Below are positions 33,700 to 45,445 of a DNA stretch of 64,000 bases, piece after piece. Source of the DNA: Mauremys mutica. Lineage: Eukaryota; Chordata; Testudines; Geoemydidae. The position numbers and the translations under genes are program-made. Where the stretch lies: NCBI RefSeq assembly GCF_020497125.1, contig NC_059072.1:309584781-309648780 (forward strand), given 5' to 3'. Under the pieces are notes generated by a model. That model saw nothing but the letters and a program-made list of their open reading frames with translations. It was not told the origin of the DNA and did no database searches. Within the stretch, counting starts at the first letter, position 1. Each line of letters begins with the position of its first letter.

Positions 33700-35959
33700 G
33701 TCTTTGCCCGCTAGAGCACACTCCCCTCCAGTGCCTGGAATGAAACCCAAGATTCCTCCTGTCATTGGACTGTTTCGATTCCACCAGATCAGCATTTTCT
33801 GATGGAAGTTTGTACCATTGTTCAACACACTAGAGGTCTGAGTTCTATTTGGCTCTGGCCAAGTATGAGTGTCTGACTCTGCTTTATGCTTGTTTTATTT
33901 CCCTTGTTGACCTAGAAGTAGAGCAATCGTTACTTTCAAAGTACGGTTTTCATCCTGCAAACTCTACCTTCCTCCTGGGGTCCCACTGAGGAGTTTGTTA
34001 ATCCAGTGTTTAGCGTGGTGTCTTTCCTGGAGCAGCCATATTCATATGACAAACTGACTTCTTGTATGAATAGAGGTTTGCAGCATTGACCCTTAGAATA
34101 TTTGTTGTTTTCTTAGCGCAGGCTGGCACAAGATGTTCCTATAGTTTGGAATAATAATAATGATTGTTGCTGAAGACGATGGATACATTTTAAAAGAAAA
34201 ATGGTGATTCTTGCCAAGTTTAGTCTCATCCGACTGTCTAAGCTGCTTCACATTAGAACACTGGGGGGATTGTGAAAGGTGACATGAAAAGGATAGGAAT
34301 CTCAGGAGAGCTAAGTTTATATCTGACAGAACCATTCTGTTCCCATTGGCCCCTATGCTGAGGGGTGGGTACTGAATACCTATATATCACGTTGTCTGCA
34401 AAGGGAGATATAGGGGCTTGTTGCCTCTCAAGGTCAGGCCCAATGTAACTTTGGGTAAGTAACATGTTTGAGGCACAAGGACATCAACAACTCACCCGTC
34501 GGGTTGGGTAAAAACAGGACCTCACTGAAAATCAGTTATTGCTGTTGAGTTAAGGTAGCTCCGGCACACACAGAAAACTTAAAAATAATTACGTTCAGGA
34601 GGCTTGTTAAAAGAGTCAAAAACGTTCATTGAAAAAGAAAAAGGAAACTAGTTTATGGTCCCAACCCTGCACCGGGATTCACTAGCATGCATCTGTGTGT
34701 GTGTGTGTGTGTCTGACTTTACTAGGGTTCCCCGTGAATGATGATCCTGATGCACAATCAGGTCCTTTGTTTGGATTTCCCCCCCTTCCTCTTTCTCATT
34801 TAAACAGAATTAGAACTCATGTGGAAAGTGCTCATATTACCGGGAACAACAGTAGGAAACTCTTTGTTAACCTTAATTTCCCATCTAATATTTCTCTGCA
34901 GCGTAAGTCAGTCTCCAAGGAGATAGGGTTGTTGACAATAACCCCAAATTGCTATATAAGTGTCATATTGTGCAGTTCATTAAGAGCAAATTGTTAAATC
35001 ATCTGCCTGAGTTTCCCCAGATTTGCTGCTCCTGCTTATTTGATTTTCCTCCTTTAGATACCATAATACCTCAGAACCTCTCCTGTACGTTTATTAAATT
35101 ACAGACCTGTGTCCCTGAGTTTTCTATCCATGAAATCATGAATTTAGATTTCTTTCAAGGGCCCAATCCTGCATCCTCCTGATCTCCTCCTCTGTGGTTC
35201 TCAGAATCTTTCCTTTCCTACAAAGCCAATAGGAGTTGAGGGAACTCAACATCACACCAAACATGCTCAGCATCTTGCAGGATCAGGAATTATATTTTCT
35301 CTAAATCTAGACTGTAGCACTTGGGACTAAAACAAGAAAAATGCTGAGCCAATGAGACTCAATGAAATCAACACTCTCAGGATTTCATCCATAGAGTGGA
35401 TTGGTTTGTGTAATTATGGTATCTTAGCTGCTATTAGCTATTAAAAGGTAGCTTCATGCAACTTGGAAAGAACTTAAAGGGAATGGTATATTAACATAGT
35501 CTTGAAGTTGGAAAATGAAATATTCCATTAACCTAAAAGAAACAAAGCAGAGTTAGTGTATTCCTCTCCTGGAGGAATAAGCGTAATGCAATTCAAAGCT
35601 GTAGTGACTCACAGCAGTAGTGACTAGTGAAAGAAATAGTTAGTTTATTATAAGGTTTTTCCTGTGTGTTCTGATGTTTGGTAAAGTATATTGTTCTTAC
35701 AAATGTTGAGCGGACATTTATCACATCCCCCGTCATAATTATTAGTGACAAGGCATCTGAATGAAAACAAATGGAAGAACTATAAGTGTTTACTTCAGTG
35801 TGAATTCTTTCTGATAATGCCTCTTGAGATTCTTTCCATCTGATGTTTGTGGGAACTGAAAGAGGATTTTGGCTGTGGACGTATTGGACGTATTACAATT
35901 GACATGAGTGGGAGTGGTCTCTTTAATGCATTCACACCTAGAAAGAATAGGCTGGATTT
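33700..35959. other. intergenic, nothing recognised apart from a GT microsatellite
   Basis: A (GT)n tract lies at 34694-34711. No plausible exon or bounded element is seen in the rest. Confidence 0.5.
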
Positions 35960-36085
35960 ATCCCAACTGGGTGTTGGGTCCCATGCATCCGACGAAGTGG
36001 GTATTCACCCACGAAAGCTCATGCTCCAAAACGTCTGTTAGTCTATAAGGTGCCACAGAACTCTTTTGTTGCTTTTATGGACTTC
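35960..36085 (+). mobile_element. Penelope-like element 3' fragment, second subfamily
   Basis: CATGCATCCGACGAAG is followed by hairpin GTGGGT-ATTC-ACCCAC (35997-36012), GAAA at 36013, CATGCTCC, then TCTGTTAGTCTATAAGGTGC. It differs from the copy at 15315 in stem bases, loop, and the bases between hairpin and TTAGTCT. Confidence 0.7.
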
Positions 36086-36484
36086 ATTGCACCTCTTCAG
36101 CCAGTTGCATTAAGCCTCGCTGTAGGTTCTCTTCCAAGTTCTTTGTGATTAGTCCCTTTGCATGCTACATTTTAAAAGTGACGAAGTGCTACCGAGAATA
36201 GGTTTTTTGGTTTGGCTTTAGAAGAATGACACCAGGGATGAATTTAATCGACTTTTCCTACTCTTAAGGAGCTTTCTGCAACCACTGTGCTTTCATTACA
36301 TTTTCTACTAGTCAGATGTAAAACCACATGTTTACGAATTGCTTTATCAGTAGCTAGGAACTGCAATATGTACTAGTGGAGGAAAGAAACAAGCCTGGCA
36401 GTCCAGAAATGGATATATGCCCTTGATGCTTGTTTGCTATTGGCTGTTTATAGAATAAAGGGCTTTCCAAGAATTTTGAGAAAA

Positions 36485-36610
36485 TAGATTCCAAGTCCAG
36501 AAGGGACCAGTGTTATCAGTCTGACCTTCTGTATAGCACAGGCCATAGAACTTCCCCAGAAAAAATTCCTAGAAAAACATCCAGTCTTGATTTAAATTTT
36601 TTTCCATGAC
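36485..36610 (-). mobile_element. CR1-like LINE 3' fragment
   Basis: AGATTCCAAGTCCAGAAGGG, CAGTCTGACCTTCTGTATAG, CACAGGCCATAGAACTTCC and ACATCCAGTCTTGATTTAAA match the same reverse-oriented LINE end as at 25117. Confidence 0.7.
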
Positions 36611-38785
36611 TCCATGTTGCTTGCTAAGTATTGATTAGGAAGAGGAAATGCTAGCTTTAAAAAATGTTAGGTCTAATTTGGGCGGGGAGGGGGCTTCTAG
36701 TGTGTTTTATGGTTTGTCTTTGTTCTTGGTGGTCTATGTGGTTTTAAATCTTCTAAAATGATATGAGCTGAACTCAATCTTAGCGCTGATTTTTTAAAAA
36801 AAATCGATGGTATGCAGCTGCATATGTTTTCTGTCCCTGGTAATGAAGGAGTTAACATTTTCATGCCATTTTCTTTCATATTTATATTTTTTAAAAATTC
36901 TGAGCTTTTCATGCTGTGACCCTGGGCTTAGTCAAGACACGCTGGGGATGTGTGTCTACGCAGCAATGTATGTTTCCACTGTATTTTGAAGACAATAGAA
37001 AATATGCCCTACATTTTTGTCTAACTGTAAACCAAAGACTGTGTAAGCTAGTAGAAAAAAAGATGCCTTTTAAACAGTAAATGCAGTGAGTACCAATCTT
37101 GGTGGTGGTGTATTTTTCTTAGTTCTTAGTCGTGCTTATACTCTGGGGGCTAAGTCTTCAAAATTGGCTGTCTGAATTCCATCTTCAAAATTTGTACATC
37201 TGCTTTAGGGAGACCTCAGATGGCAGGTTAAGCTGGAGGATCAGGATCTGTCCTATAAAGTCTACTTTTCAGGAAGCTTTGCCTGCTACCGTATATAGAT
37301 CTTGGTATGAACTAGGGAACGTATTTTGGTTGTTTATAGTCTATATTTCATGAAATAATTGAAAAGAAAGTGTTTTAGTTGGACACTAGTTATAGTACCA
37401 GATTCATTAGTATGAGTCATTAATGTTGTTAATTTGGTCATGTAGAATTACATTTTGTATTGCTTAGTTTCCCCTCTGACACACACTGTTCAAAACATCC
37501 TATATGTCATGTGTGGGGTGCCACAATAACAGGTGTTTCTAGCGTGAAGGGAAATTCCCCCACACTTATGGCTCAGACTCTGCATCAGTGGCTATTAAGA
37601 GCTTTGGCTAGATATGCTTAATTTCTTTGCACCATTCAGACAGTTGAGCTCGCGCAAGGGGAGTCAACAGTGCATATCTGCAGCTGTGAATGACACAGTT
37701 TTGAATCACAGAGCTAATGGGATCTACTGACTGCTAGACTATGTTACAATGGGCAGTCAGTCATTAAGAAAACTGTTGCTGTAAGAAAATGATACTTATC
37801 AGAAATGTGATTGTTCCCTCCCCCCTCTCTGTTGCAAACAATAGATGTTGTGAAATTTGGCTTGGGATCATTCAATCCAGCTACAGAGCCTATTTTGATT
37901 CTGGAAGTACAAGACCTGGATATTAAAACAAAAGGTAAAAAGGAAATAGTGACTTGAGGTTAATGAAGCAAGATAAAGTATTGGAAGGAAAGAACACAGG
38001 GAAACTGGTGCTCAAAGCCCACTGGGAACACAGGGAAGCTGGGCCCACACATCTAGGAATGAGGCCACTCATTAGTTGAGAAAAAATAGAGGGGTACTGG
38101 GCCCAGTGATTAAAGAGGATCCCTCTGGCTCTGGAGTGGGAAGCCCTTATTTATCCCTGTGACTTCCTTTGTAGCTGGTGCTGCCTAATGGGGCCAACAT
38201 GGTACGTGAGAAGTAGGGTTGCCAGGAGACAATGGACGATTTAAATGGTACCTGGATCTCTGGGACATGACCTGTTCCCTGGGAGGTGCTAGGCACCAGC
38301 AACCCACATCAAAGTCAATATGAATTGCTGGTGCTTGGCATCTTTTTGGGATTTGCTTCTCTATGTAACAGACTAAAAGACAAAACTGTTTGTGGAAGAG
38401 CTGTGAAGAAAAGGTAGATGGCACTGGGATCCTTGACTGGTGTAAATGGACATAGCTCCATTACAATTATGCTATGCGGATTTACACCAACCGAGGCACT
38501 GGCTCTGAGATTTCTGTGATTAACATTTAAAGAGAATTATAAACAACGCTATTTGCATCCAACATTTCAATGGAGAAAAGACAGTTTTTCCTCCCAGTGT
38601 GGTGGATGGATCACAACAGAAGGATAAATAGTCTCACTTCATTGAAATGAAAGTCTTCACCAGTCTTGTGTCTGTGGGGGGGAAAAAACCTGGTGGTCTC
38701 TTTCAGATCCCAGAAGGTCAGTGTCAAAACAATCAGAAGACCTCATCAACCAAAAGACCTCATCAATATGATTTCCTTGTTGTCT
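36611..38785. other. intergenic, nothing recognised
   Basis: No coding or bounded repeat signature is seen. The open frames are short and unsupported. Confidence 0.5.
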
Positions 38786-39010
38786 GCAGAGTTGCTGTAT
38801 CTGTGTTGGTCTCAGAATATGAGGGAAACAAGGTGGGTGAGGTAATATCTTTTATTGGACCCACTTCTGTTGGTGAAAGAGACAAGCTTTTGAGGGACAC
38901 CGGACTCTTCCAGACCTAAAGAAGAGCTTTGTTTAGCTCAAAAGCTTGTCTGTTTCACCAGCAGGTGTTGGTCCAATAAAAGGTATTTCCTCACAAACCG
39001 TATCTCTCTG
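38786..39010. mobile_element. Penelope-like repeat in inverted arrangement, third subfamily
   Basis: The left arm (minus orientation) has GAGGTAATATCTTTTATTGG, CTGTTGGTGAAAGAGACAAG and CTTTTGAG. The right arm (plus) has CTCAAAAGCTTGTC, TTTCACCAGCAGG and TTGGTCCAATAAAAGGTAT. The right arm keeps a hairpin GAGCT-TTGTTT-AGCTC at 38924-38939 after CTAAAGA. It resembles a second turtle Penelope-like 3' end; the family assignment is from memory. Confidence 0.6.
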
Positions 39011-40539
39011 ATTCCCTTGTTGACAGTCTCAAAAGGATGCCTTTTGCCTCTAACAGCCCTCTGCTCAGGGACGGTGCCATTCTTTTGGTCCTCTTATTGT
39101 CTTTTCTGATTTGGGGTATACCTTCAGTCTGAGCCTTCCACGGGCTTTGGATCATGGCCTCTGCACACACTTACAGAGGGCCTAACAAAATGTTGCAATC
39201 CCTAAGTCTCTTTGTGGATCTGGGCCATAGAAACTGAGGCTAAAACTCCTGAAAAACGAAGTGCTGCTTAGATTAATTTTCTTCCAAGCACCTTATTGGA
39301 AATCTGATGTTACTGCTTCAGGTTTCAATTAAAGATCTGACAACAGTGAACATGCCTAAATAGTTTGTTCTCCCATCTCTCTACAGAAAGTAATTGGCAC
39401 TGAACTCAGTACCATATGGTAATTACACACACAATGGATTTTGTTAGATATTCCTAACAATTTTTGCAATATATGGGGCTCAATCCAATGCCAGCTGAAA
39501 TCAGTGGGACACCTTCTATTGACTTCAGTGCACAGTGGCTCCATCCCTATGTGGGTTAGGTGGCTCTGAGCTACAAAATGTTTAACCAAGTCACTAGTTT
39601 GAATCCATCCCAGATTGGTAGTGACAAGTCTGAAGCTATCTGAAGGCTGATTGATGGCCTATGTAAAATGAGTTAGCAGTTTCAGTCCCATGAACAAGTG
39701 TCTATATAACAAGACCCTTCCTGGCAATGTAGTAGGGAAGATTTTTACCACTACTGCCCATGGTATAGCTTTTCTGTGGATAAAAGGCTTCTCTTTCCAG
39801 GGATGACAATCAGGTATCTTTAATGCATCATATTAATATATTAGAATCAATAAGTAATATCTAATTAGCCCATGCGCTAAGCAGTTGCAAACTCTTGCTT
39901 TAAAAAAGGTAGTTTTAAAAAATAACATCCAATATTATGTTAGCTACACAAGTATTTTTAATAATTAGTTACTAAGAAAAACAAAGAAATACATTGTCTG
40001 TTGGTTACCTCTTCTGATTTTTCTATATCCCTGTCAAACAGCCCCTTTACTCCAAATGGGTGACTTGAATTGGTGCCTTGGTTGCATTATTGTACATGTT
40101 GCTTATTTTCCTTGCGGAAACTTCAGCTTTGCCTTTTAGATTTAGAGATTTCCCTATGATTAGAACGTAGTGGTTACACACATTCTCTCTGAGGGCTGTG
40201 GGCATGTCAGTGTGGTAAAAGAGGAGGGTTTGCAATCTTTAGGATAGAGTTTCTGAATATTTATAAACATACTGAGAATTCCTTTCATAGTTTTATGCAT
40301 TTCCCATGAGAACGAGAGGGTCCCAAGGATGTCTTGTAGTTCTCAGAAGTGCACTGAAGTTGTATCAGTGCATATAATAATATATTGGCTTGCCAGCATT
40401 CTGGTGTGTACAGTCCCAGCATTTCAATTAATCAGCAAGGGATTTTAAGGAAGATGAAACTGAAGACTCAGAGAGCTATTGTCTGAATTCCCTGGTGGCC
40501 ATAGAGCCTGTGCTTTCATATCTCAATAAATACTAAGTC

Positions 40540-40770
40540 TAGGATAAAACCACTTTGGTCATCCAGTCTGACTATCTGCACTTTTACAGGATTGCTCACT
40601 CCTGTTATCTAACATATTGTTGAATACCTGGGGTGATGGAAACTCAGCCACCTATTCCCCCGCTCAATTGCCCTTAATGACATTTTCCTAATATCTAGTT
40701 GTTTCCTAAATGTCTCCTTCACCAGCTTCAAGTCATTGCTCCTGATCTTCATATTGTATTGGACTGTGAA
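40540..40770 (-). mobile_element. CR1-like LINE 3' fragment
   Basis: CACTTTGGTCATCCAGTCTG, GGTGATGGAAACTCAGCCAC, TTCCTAATATCTAGTTG and TCCTTCACCAGCTTCAAG follow the reverse-oriented LINE 3' text. It lacks the terminal part. Confidence 0.6.
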
Positions 40771-41106
40771 TAACCTTGGGCGTAGGCACACAGGATTAAG
40801 CAGTACATATGCATACTCCTTCCAGCTCAGAGTGGGGGCAGGGAATGGTCAGAGCCAGCAGGAAATTGCTACCCTGCAAGCAAGGAGGGAATTGTGCCTC
40901 AGAGGACACACTTCCTCTTGCTCAAGGCTGTTCCTAAAGGCACATCTTTAAGGATTTACTGCATATGCTACATAGGTACCTTTCAAACATAATCCTTTAG
41001 GCCCTGAGTCTGCAAATGCCTCCTGCCTGTTGGTGCCGAGCTGTCACGCAACCATGCAGGTGACCATCTGCACAGAGGCAGTTGCAGAACCAGGGCATAA
41101 GGGTTA

Positions 41107-41239
41107 GATTTTCAATGGCACTCAGCATTGGCCTAAATCTGCTCCTATTGAAATCAGCAGTAGCCCTCCTGCTCTTTAGGAGCTCCCACTGACTACAGCA
41201 GGAGCAGAGTAAGGTCGGTGCTGAGTGCTATTGAAAATC
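41107..41239. mobile_element. palindromic MITE-like hairpin element
   Basis: The 133-bp imperfect palindrome starts GATTTTCAATGGCACTCAGC and ends GCTGAGTGCTATTGAAAATC. Inner parts also pair (CTGCTCC ... GGAGCAG). Scattered pieces of similar text (GTGCTGAG, TGCAGGATCTGGCC) recur at 49978 and 61575, suggesting a family. Confidence 0.65.
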
Positions 41240-41699
41240 CCACTCTTTAGTTTTTCATGAAAATGCTAAAAGTACCCGTCCACTTGTAAGAGGGAACCGT
41301 CAGCAAAATGTTTGTTTTCTTTTGTCTGGAGCTGTCAAGGAAGTCTGGAAAGGCACATTAGGTCCAAATTACAGTGTTTGCTTCTCTCTCATTTAGAAAA
41401 TAACACAATGGATTCAATAATGTTCAGTTAAAACTTGCTTCAGTTGCTTCTGAACTGCATATATGTACACAAAGTTAATTGATGGGCTGAGGTTAAAGAA
41501 AAATCCTGAAGGCTTTGAAATCCTGTTGTCAGATTTTTGTGCAATGCAAGGAAAATTATAGAGACACTGCTGTATTGCTGTATGTTAAGAGACATTTTTG
41601 AAGAGATCACACTCCCCATCAAAGGTAAGAAGTAATGTATTACTTACTTTTAAAATGAACATGAATGCTGTTCTTGTGAAAGACGTCAGCCCCGCAGAA

Positions 41700-42370
41700 T
41701 GTAGTCCTCTTTGAGCCAGATTTTCAAAAGTATGTAGGCACCTAAAGATGCAGATAAGCTTGCAAGGGGGAATAAGGGGCCTAAATCTAACATTTGGGTC
41801 CATGCCCTCCCCCACTGACTCAATCAATATTTACACCAAGTGAAACAGCTCCAGGAGCAGAGATTGAGTGTAACACCCCACCGTAGCCAAGAGCCGGGTA
41901 CTGCCCTAGAATATGGGAAATGTGGCTTCAAATCTCTGCTCCCCATCAGGTGGAGGAGGGATTTGAATGTGGGTCTCCCACATCCCAAGTAAGTGTTGTG
42001 TTGTGACCACTGGCGTAATTGGTAAAGGAGATGGGAACAACAGAACCCCCTCAATTTTTCTTGAGACAGGACTGACCTGGCTGAGGCACCTAACTTCCGG
42101 ACAAGGGTCACAGCTGTGAATCCTCTGGCCTCGACTTAGGAATGTAGGCCCCACCCCTCTCCTCAGCATTTTCTATGGGCTAGTTCAGGAGGCTCAGTAT
42201 GCTGGCTTCTGTGAATCCCTCTTTCAGCCCCATGGGGAGACTGTGCACCTTTTTTAGCTCCTGGGATTTTCAAAACTGTCTAGGTGCCCAACTTCCAATG
42301 GGGAAATCTCGCTAGCTGCCTATCTGCATCTCAAAGTGCCTAAATCTGGCCCTTTGTGCCCACAAGCAGT
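41700..42370 (+). repeat. mosaic dispersed repeat with facing tRNA-like halves, copy 2
   Basis: The left half is at 41883-41937 (GTAGCCAAGAGCCGGGTACT ... TGGCTTCAAATCTC). The right half is at 41958-42014, inverted (GGGATTTGAATG ... GTTGTGACCACTGG). The flanks carry 'GGTGCCTAA'-like phrases also seen near 15040 and 42290. The orientation is the same as copy 1. Confidence 0.55.
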
Positions 42371-43075
42371 GCCAGCTTTCCAAGACTGCCTTGTTAATGA
42401 GTCTCAGAGCAAACCAGAACAAACAGCCTGTGGGGATTGGAGACCCTTAGTTCTACCTGTCTGTTCAGACTTGGGCTAAAAAGGATGCCAAAATCCGTTA
42501 TTGTGATTGGTCCAGTCGAAGCCTTTTCCTGCTAATCCAGGGGTCTCTTCTGTCACTCCTGTTCACTTTGAATAGTACTGATGAGAATAGTCCCCCTGAG
42601 GTATCCGTACTCTTGTGAATAAGTAAATTAGAGAGGTTGGAAGAATTGGGTCCACATCCAACTATGCCCCAAACCTGCAAAATCCTTAGTTCCATGAGGA
42701 GTCCTAACAAAAATAGCCTCTTTGACTTAAACGAAATTGCATATAGAAGTCAGGGCTTGTGGAATTAGGCCCATAGTTAGGTGGATAACAGATGTTTTGT
42801 GTGGCACCCACTTAGGCATGTCCTTCTTTAAAAACACTGTGCAACAGCTGGTTCTTTGGCTAAAGGATGTAATGCAATTCTAGCTTTAAGCAGTCATTCT
42901 CAGCAGGTATGTGGTGAAGTCTGAGGACTTTTCATAAATTCTGCCTGTGATAGCTACAGAACGGTGCACTCTTTTTCCTGATTTGTTCCTAACTATGGCT
43001 TCATTGCAATGGTTCCAGGGAAAAATAAATTACTTAGAATTTATAAAAAGGTCACTCAGTTACTTAGTCATTATA

Positions 43076-43351
43076 GGTTTCAGAGTAGCAGCCGTGTTAG
43101 TCTGTATCCGCAAAAAAAAAAACAGGAGTACTTGTGGCACCTTAAAGACTAACAAATTTATTTTAGCATGAGCTTTCGTGAGCTAAAGCTCACTTCTTCG
43201 GATGCATAGAATGGATTTCTCTGTATGTATAAATATCTCCTGTCTGTGTGTTCCATTCTATGCATCCGAAGAAGTGAGCTTTAGCTCACGAAAGCTCATG
43301 CTAAAATAAATTTGTTAGTCTTTAAGGTGCCACAAGTACTCCTGTTTTTTT
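43076..43351. mobile_element. Penelope-like head-to-head inverted insertion
   Basis: Left arm 43076 to ~43217 is a minus-oriented element end (GGTTTCAGAGTAGCAGCCG is the tail complement). The right arm, ~43252-43351, is plus. About 95 bp of the arms match as an uninterrupted inverted repeat, around a spacer of roughly 35 bases. A direct repeat TTAGTCATTATA lies at 43064-43075 and 43352-43363, so both arms entered as one event. Right-arm hairpin: GTGAGC-TTTA-GCTCAC at 43274-43289, then GAAA. Confidence 0.85.
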
Positions 43352-44029
43352 TTAGTCATTATAATGACTCACTTGTAATTCCCTTCCACACCTTTATCCT
43401 TATGCACCTGTTATATTAGCATTTGTGTTTTGCACAGAATTGAATAGTGGTACACTGTACCCACACCTACATAGTGGGGCAAATTTGTCATTGGCATACC
43501 TGGACAGAACTCTGTTGGCTTCAGTAAGTGCACACTCAACTAGCTGTGCAGCACCTGTATTTTTAAGTGCATACCTGTTGATATGACATGATTTTCTCTT
43601 GCACACACTCTGTATGTAATTGTCAAATGATCATTCCTTTGTTAAATCCAGACCCATCTTTTTAAATACAGCAGAACACTACCCTTTAATTAAGGGGATT
43701 ATGATGGAAACTGTTTTGTTAGATTACCTGTTATCACAGGCATGACCAGTGGGGGTTATAATTTCACTGCACTCAGATTTAAAACTGGATGAGTTGTTTA
43801 ATGCTGGTGACGTTTGATTTTTATCTAGCATTTGAAACAGATGCTCTCCATCTCATGTCATCTGGTCAAGTGCAATTTTCAATTAGGGCTATTTCACTGA
43901 CTGAAAGAAACAGTATTACCTTTTCATACTGATCCTGGTCCCTGATTGCTGATGGACAACACGGTGTAGGGATGGTGCCTATTGTGAAGGGCCCCTCTCC
44001 TTCAACCAATACTTACTGACTATTAACAC

Positions 44030-44215
44030 TTACCTAGTGCTGTTTCCTCTGTAGATCTCAAAGGAAGGCCAATAGTTTCCCCAGCTGTAAAATAGGGTGG
44101 ATAGAGACACACACTGCAAGCGTGTGCAGTGACTTCGTGGCAGAACTGGGAACAGAGTGCACTTCTCCTGATTTAGAGGTCTGGGCCTGCTCCACTGGAC
44201 TACACTGCCTTTATG
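44030..44215 (+). repeat. MIR-like SINE 3' part
   Basis: CCCAGCTGTAAAATAGGGTGG, GTGGCAGAACTGGGAACAGA, CTCCTGATTTAGAGGTCTGG and CCACTGGACTACACTGCC follow the order of an ancient MIR-type tRNA-SINE tail. Confidence 0.5.
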
Positions 44216-44449
44216 CTGAAGCCTTACCGAGTCACTGGAAACTAATGGACCTCAGCATTTAACAGGCTTGGGGCCTTTATTCTTAAAGATATATAATAGT
44301 GAGGCCTGGCTGAAACAAGCTCTGCATGCTTCTAGGGCTAGAGCCACACAGGGGACTTAGACTCAGCATTGCAATGACTAATGGTTAGCTGTCCTGTTGC
44401 CTAGTGAAATCCACCCCAAGTTGGCACCCAGGGTCCCTATTCAATGCCT

Positions 44450-44700
44450 GGAGAGAGTTAGGCAGCCCCGCTCCACCCCTTCCCCAAGCCCCCACCCTAG
44501 CCCCACATCTTCCTGCCCCTGCTCCGCCTCTGCCCCACCTCTTCCCACCCCCTCCCCCAAAGTCTTCCTGACCCCACTCCTCCCACTGTCCCCCAGGACC
44601 TTCTGTGGCTGGTGGGAGGCGCTGGGAGGGAGGGGAAGGAGCTGATCGGCAGGCCGGCGGCGGGGAGGAGGGAGAGGCACTGATCCACAGGGTTGCCAGT
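44450..44700. repeat. C-rich fragment related to the hAT MITE at 20710
   Basis: CTCCACCCCTTCCCC, CACATCTTCCTGCCCCTG and GGGAGGCGCTGGGAGGGAGG recur from 20760-20990. Termini were not found, so it is called only as a related fragment. Confidence 0.6.
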
Positions 44701-44734
44701 GGGTGCTGAGCACCCACTATGTTTCTTTCTGTCA

Positions 44735-45445
44735 TAGCCTATGGTGGTGAGAACACTCACCCAGAAGGTGGGAGATCTGGGTTCAAATCACTCTGCCTGA
44801 TCCAGGGGCGGCTCTAGGAATTGCGCCGCCCCAAGCAGGGCGGCACGCCACGGGGGGTGCTCTGGCGGTCGCCGGTCCCGCGGCTCCGGTGGACCTCCTG
44901 CAGACATGCCTGCAGGAGGTCCACCGGAGCCACGGGACCAGCGGACCCTCCGCAGACGTGCCTGCGGGAGGTCCACCGGAGCCGCCTGCCGCCCCCCCGC
45001 TGCACGCCGCCCCAAACACGCGCTTGGCGCGCTGGGGTCTGGAGCTGGCCCTGGCCTGATCTGTAGTAGGGACTTGAGCCCAGGTGAGCACCTGAACCAC
45101 TGGGCTTTTGCTTAAGCTTTCCAGTTGAAGATCTTTCATTTTGTAAAAATATTCATCTAGGTACTGGAACAGGGGGTAGACCCTGAGTCCCCCTTGTGGG
45201 CGCTCTAACCACTGGGCTACAGATTCTCTCCCTCTTCTTGCCTCAGTTAACTTTCAAGTGTTTTGTACAAAGCAGACCTACTTCAATAGAAGAGAGTGAT
45301 AGGGCCACTCACTCAGAATAGCCTATAACCTGGTGGTCAAGACATTCACTTGGGGCAGGGGAGTGGGAGCCCTGATCCGGCTCAAGCAGAGTGGGGACAT
45401 GAACTGGGGTCTCCTACCTCAGTGTGCTGATAACTGAGCTGTAGC
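44735..45445 (+). repeat. mosaic dispersed repeat with facing tRNA-like halves, copies 3 and 4
   Basis: Copy 3: left half 44735-44789 (GTGGTGAGAACACTCAC ... TGGGTTCAAATCAC) and right half 45066-45105 (GACTTGAGCCCAGG ... GAACCACTGGG), now separated by the 251-bp MITE at 44803. Copy 4: left half 45322-45385 and right half 45392-45445 (GACATGAACTGGGGTCTCC). A lone right half lies at 45166-45225. The repeat is therefore locally amplified. Confidence 0.55.
44803..45053. mobile_element. GC-rich MITE, hAT-like
   Basis: The 251-bp element starts CAGGGGCGGCTCTAGG and ends CTGGAGCTGGCCCTG. It is flanked by an exact 8-bp duplication GCCTGATC (44795-44802 and 45054-45061). It contains a nearly perfect internal hairpin at about 44881-44932 and a related third segment downstream. 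Several open frames here on both strands reflect GC bias. Confidence 0.9.

Noticed and set aside
32769..33784. 252-codon and other minus-strand frames
   Set aside because: Proline/serine/leucine-rich translation of a purine-rich tract. Equally open on both strands and irregularly repeated, so it is low-complexity DNA, not a gene.
43064..43363. Possible CRISPR-like or phage-style palindrome
   Set aside because: Only two arms, in inverted orientation, with a Penelope-like element end in each and a target duplication. It is a eukaryotic retroelement insertion.
44385..45139. Frames of 60-118 codons on both strands
   Set aside because: They arise from a C-rich MITE core and a GC-rich MITE with internal hairpin. 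The mirror-image frames are a sign of inverted-repeat DNA.
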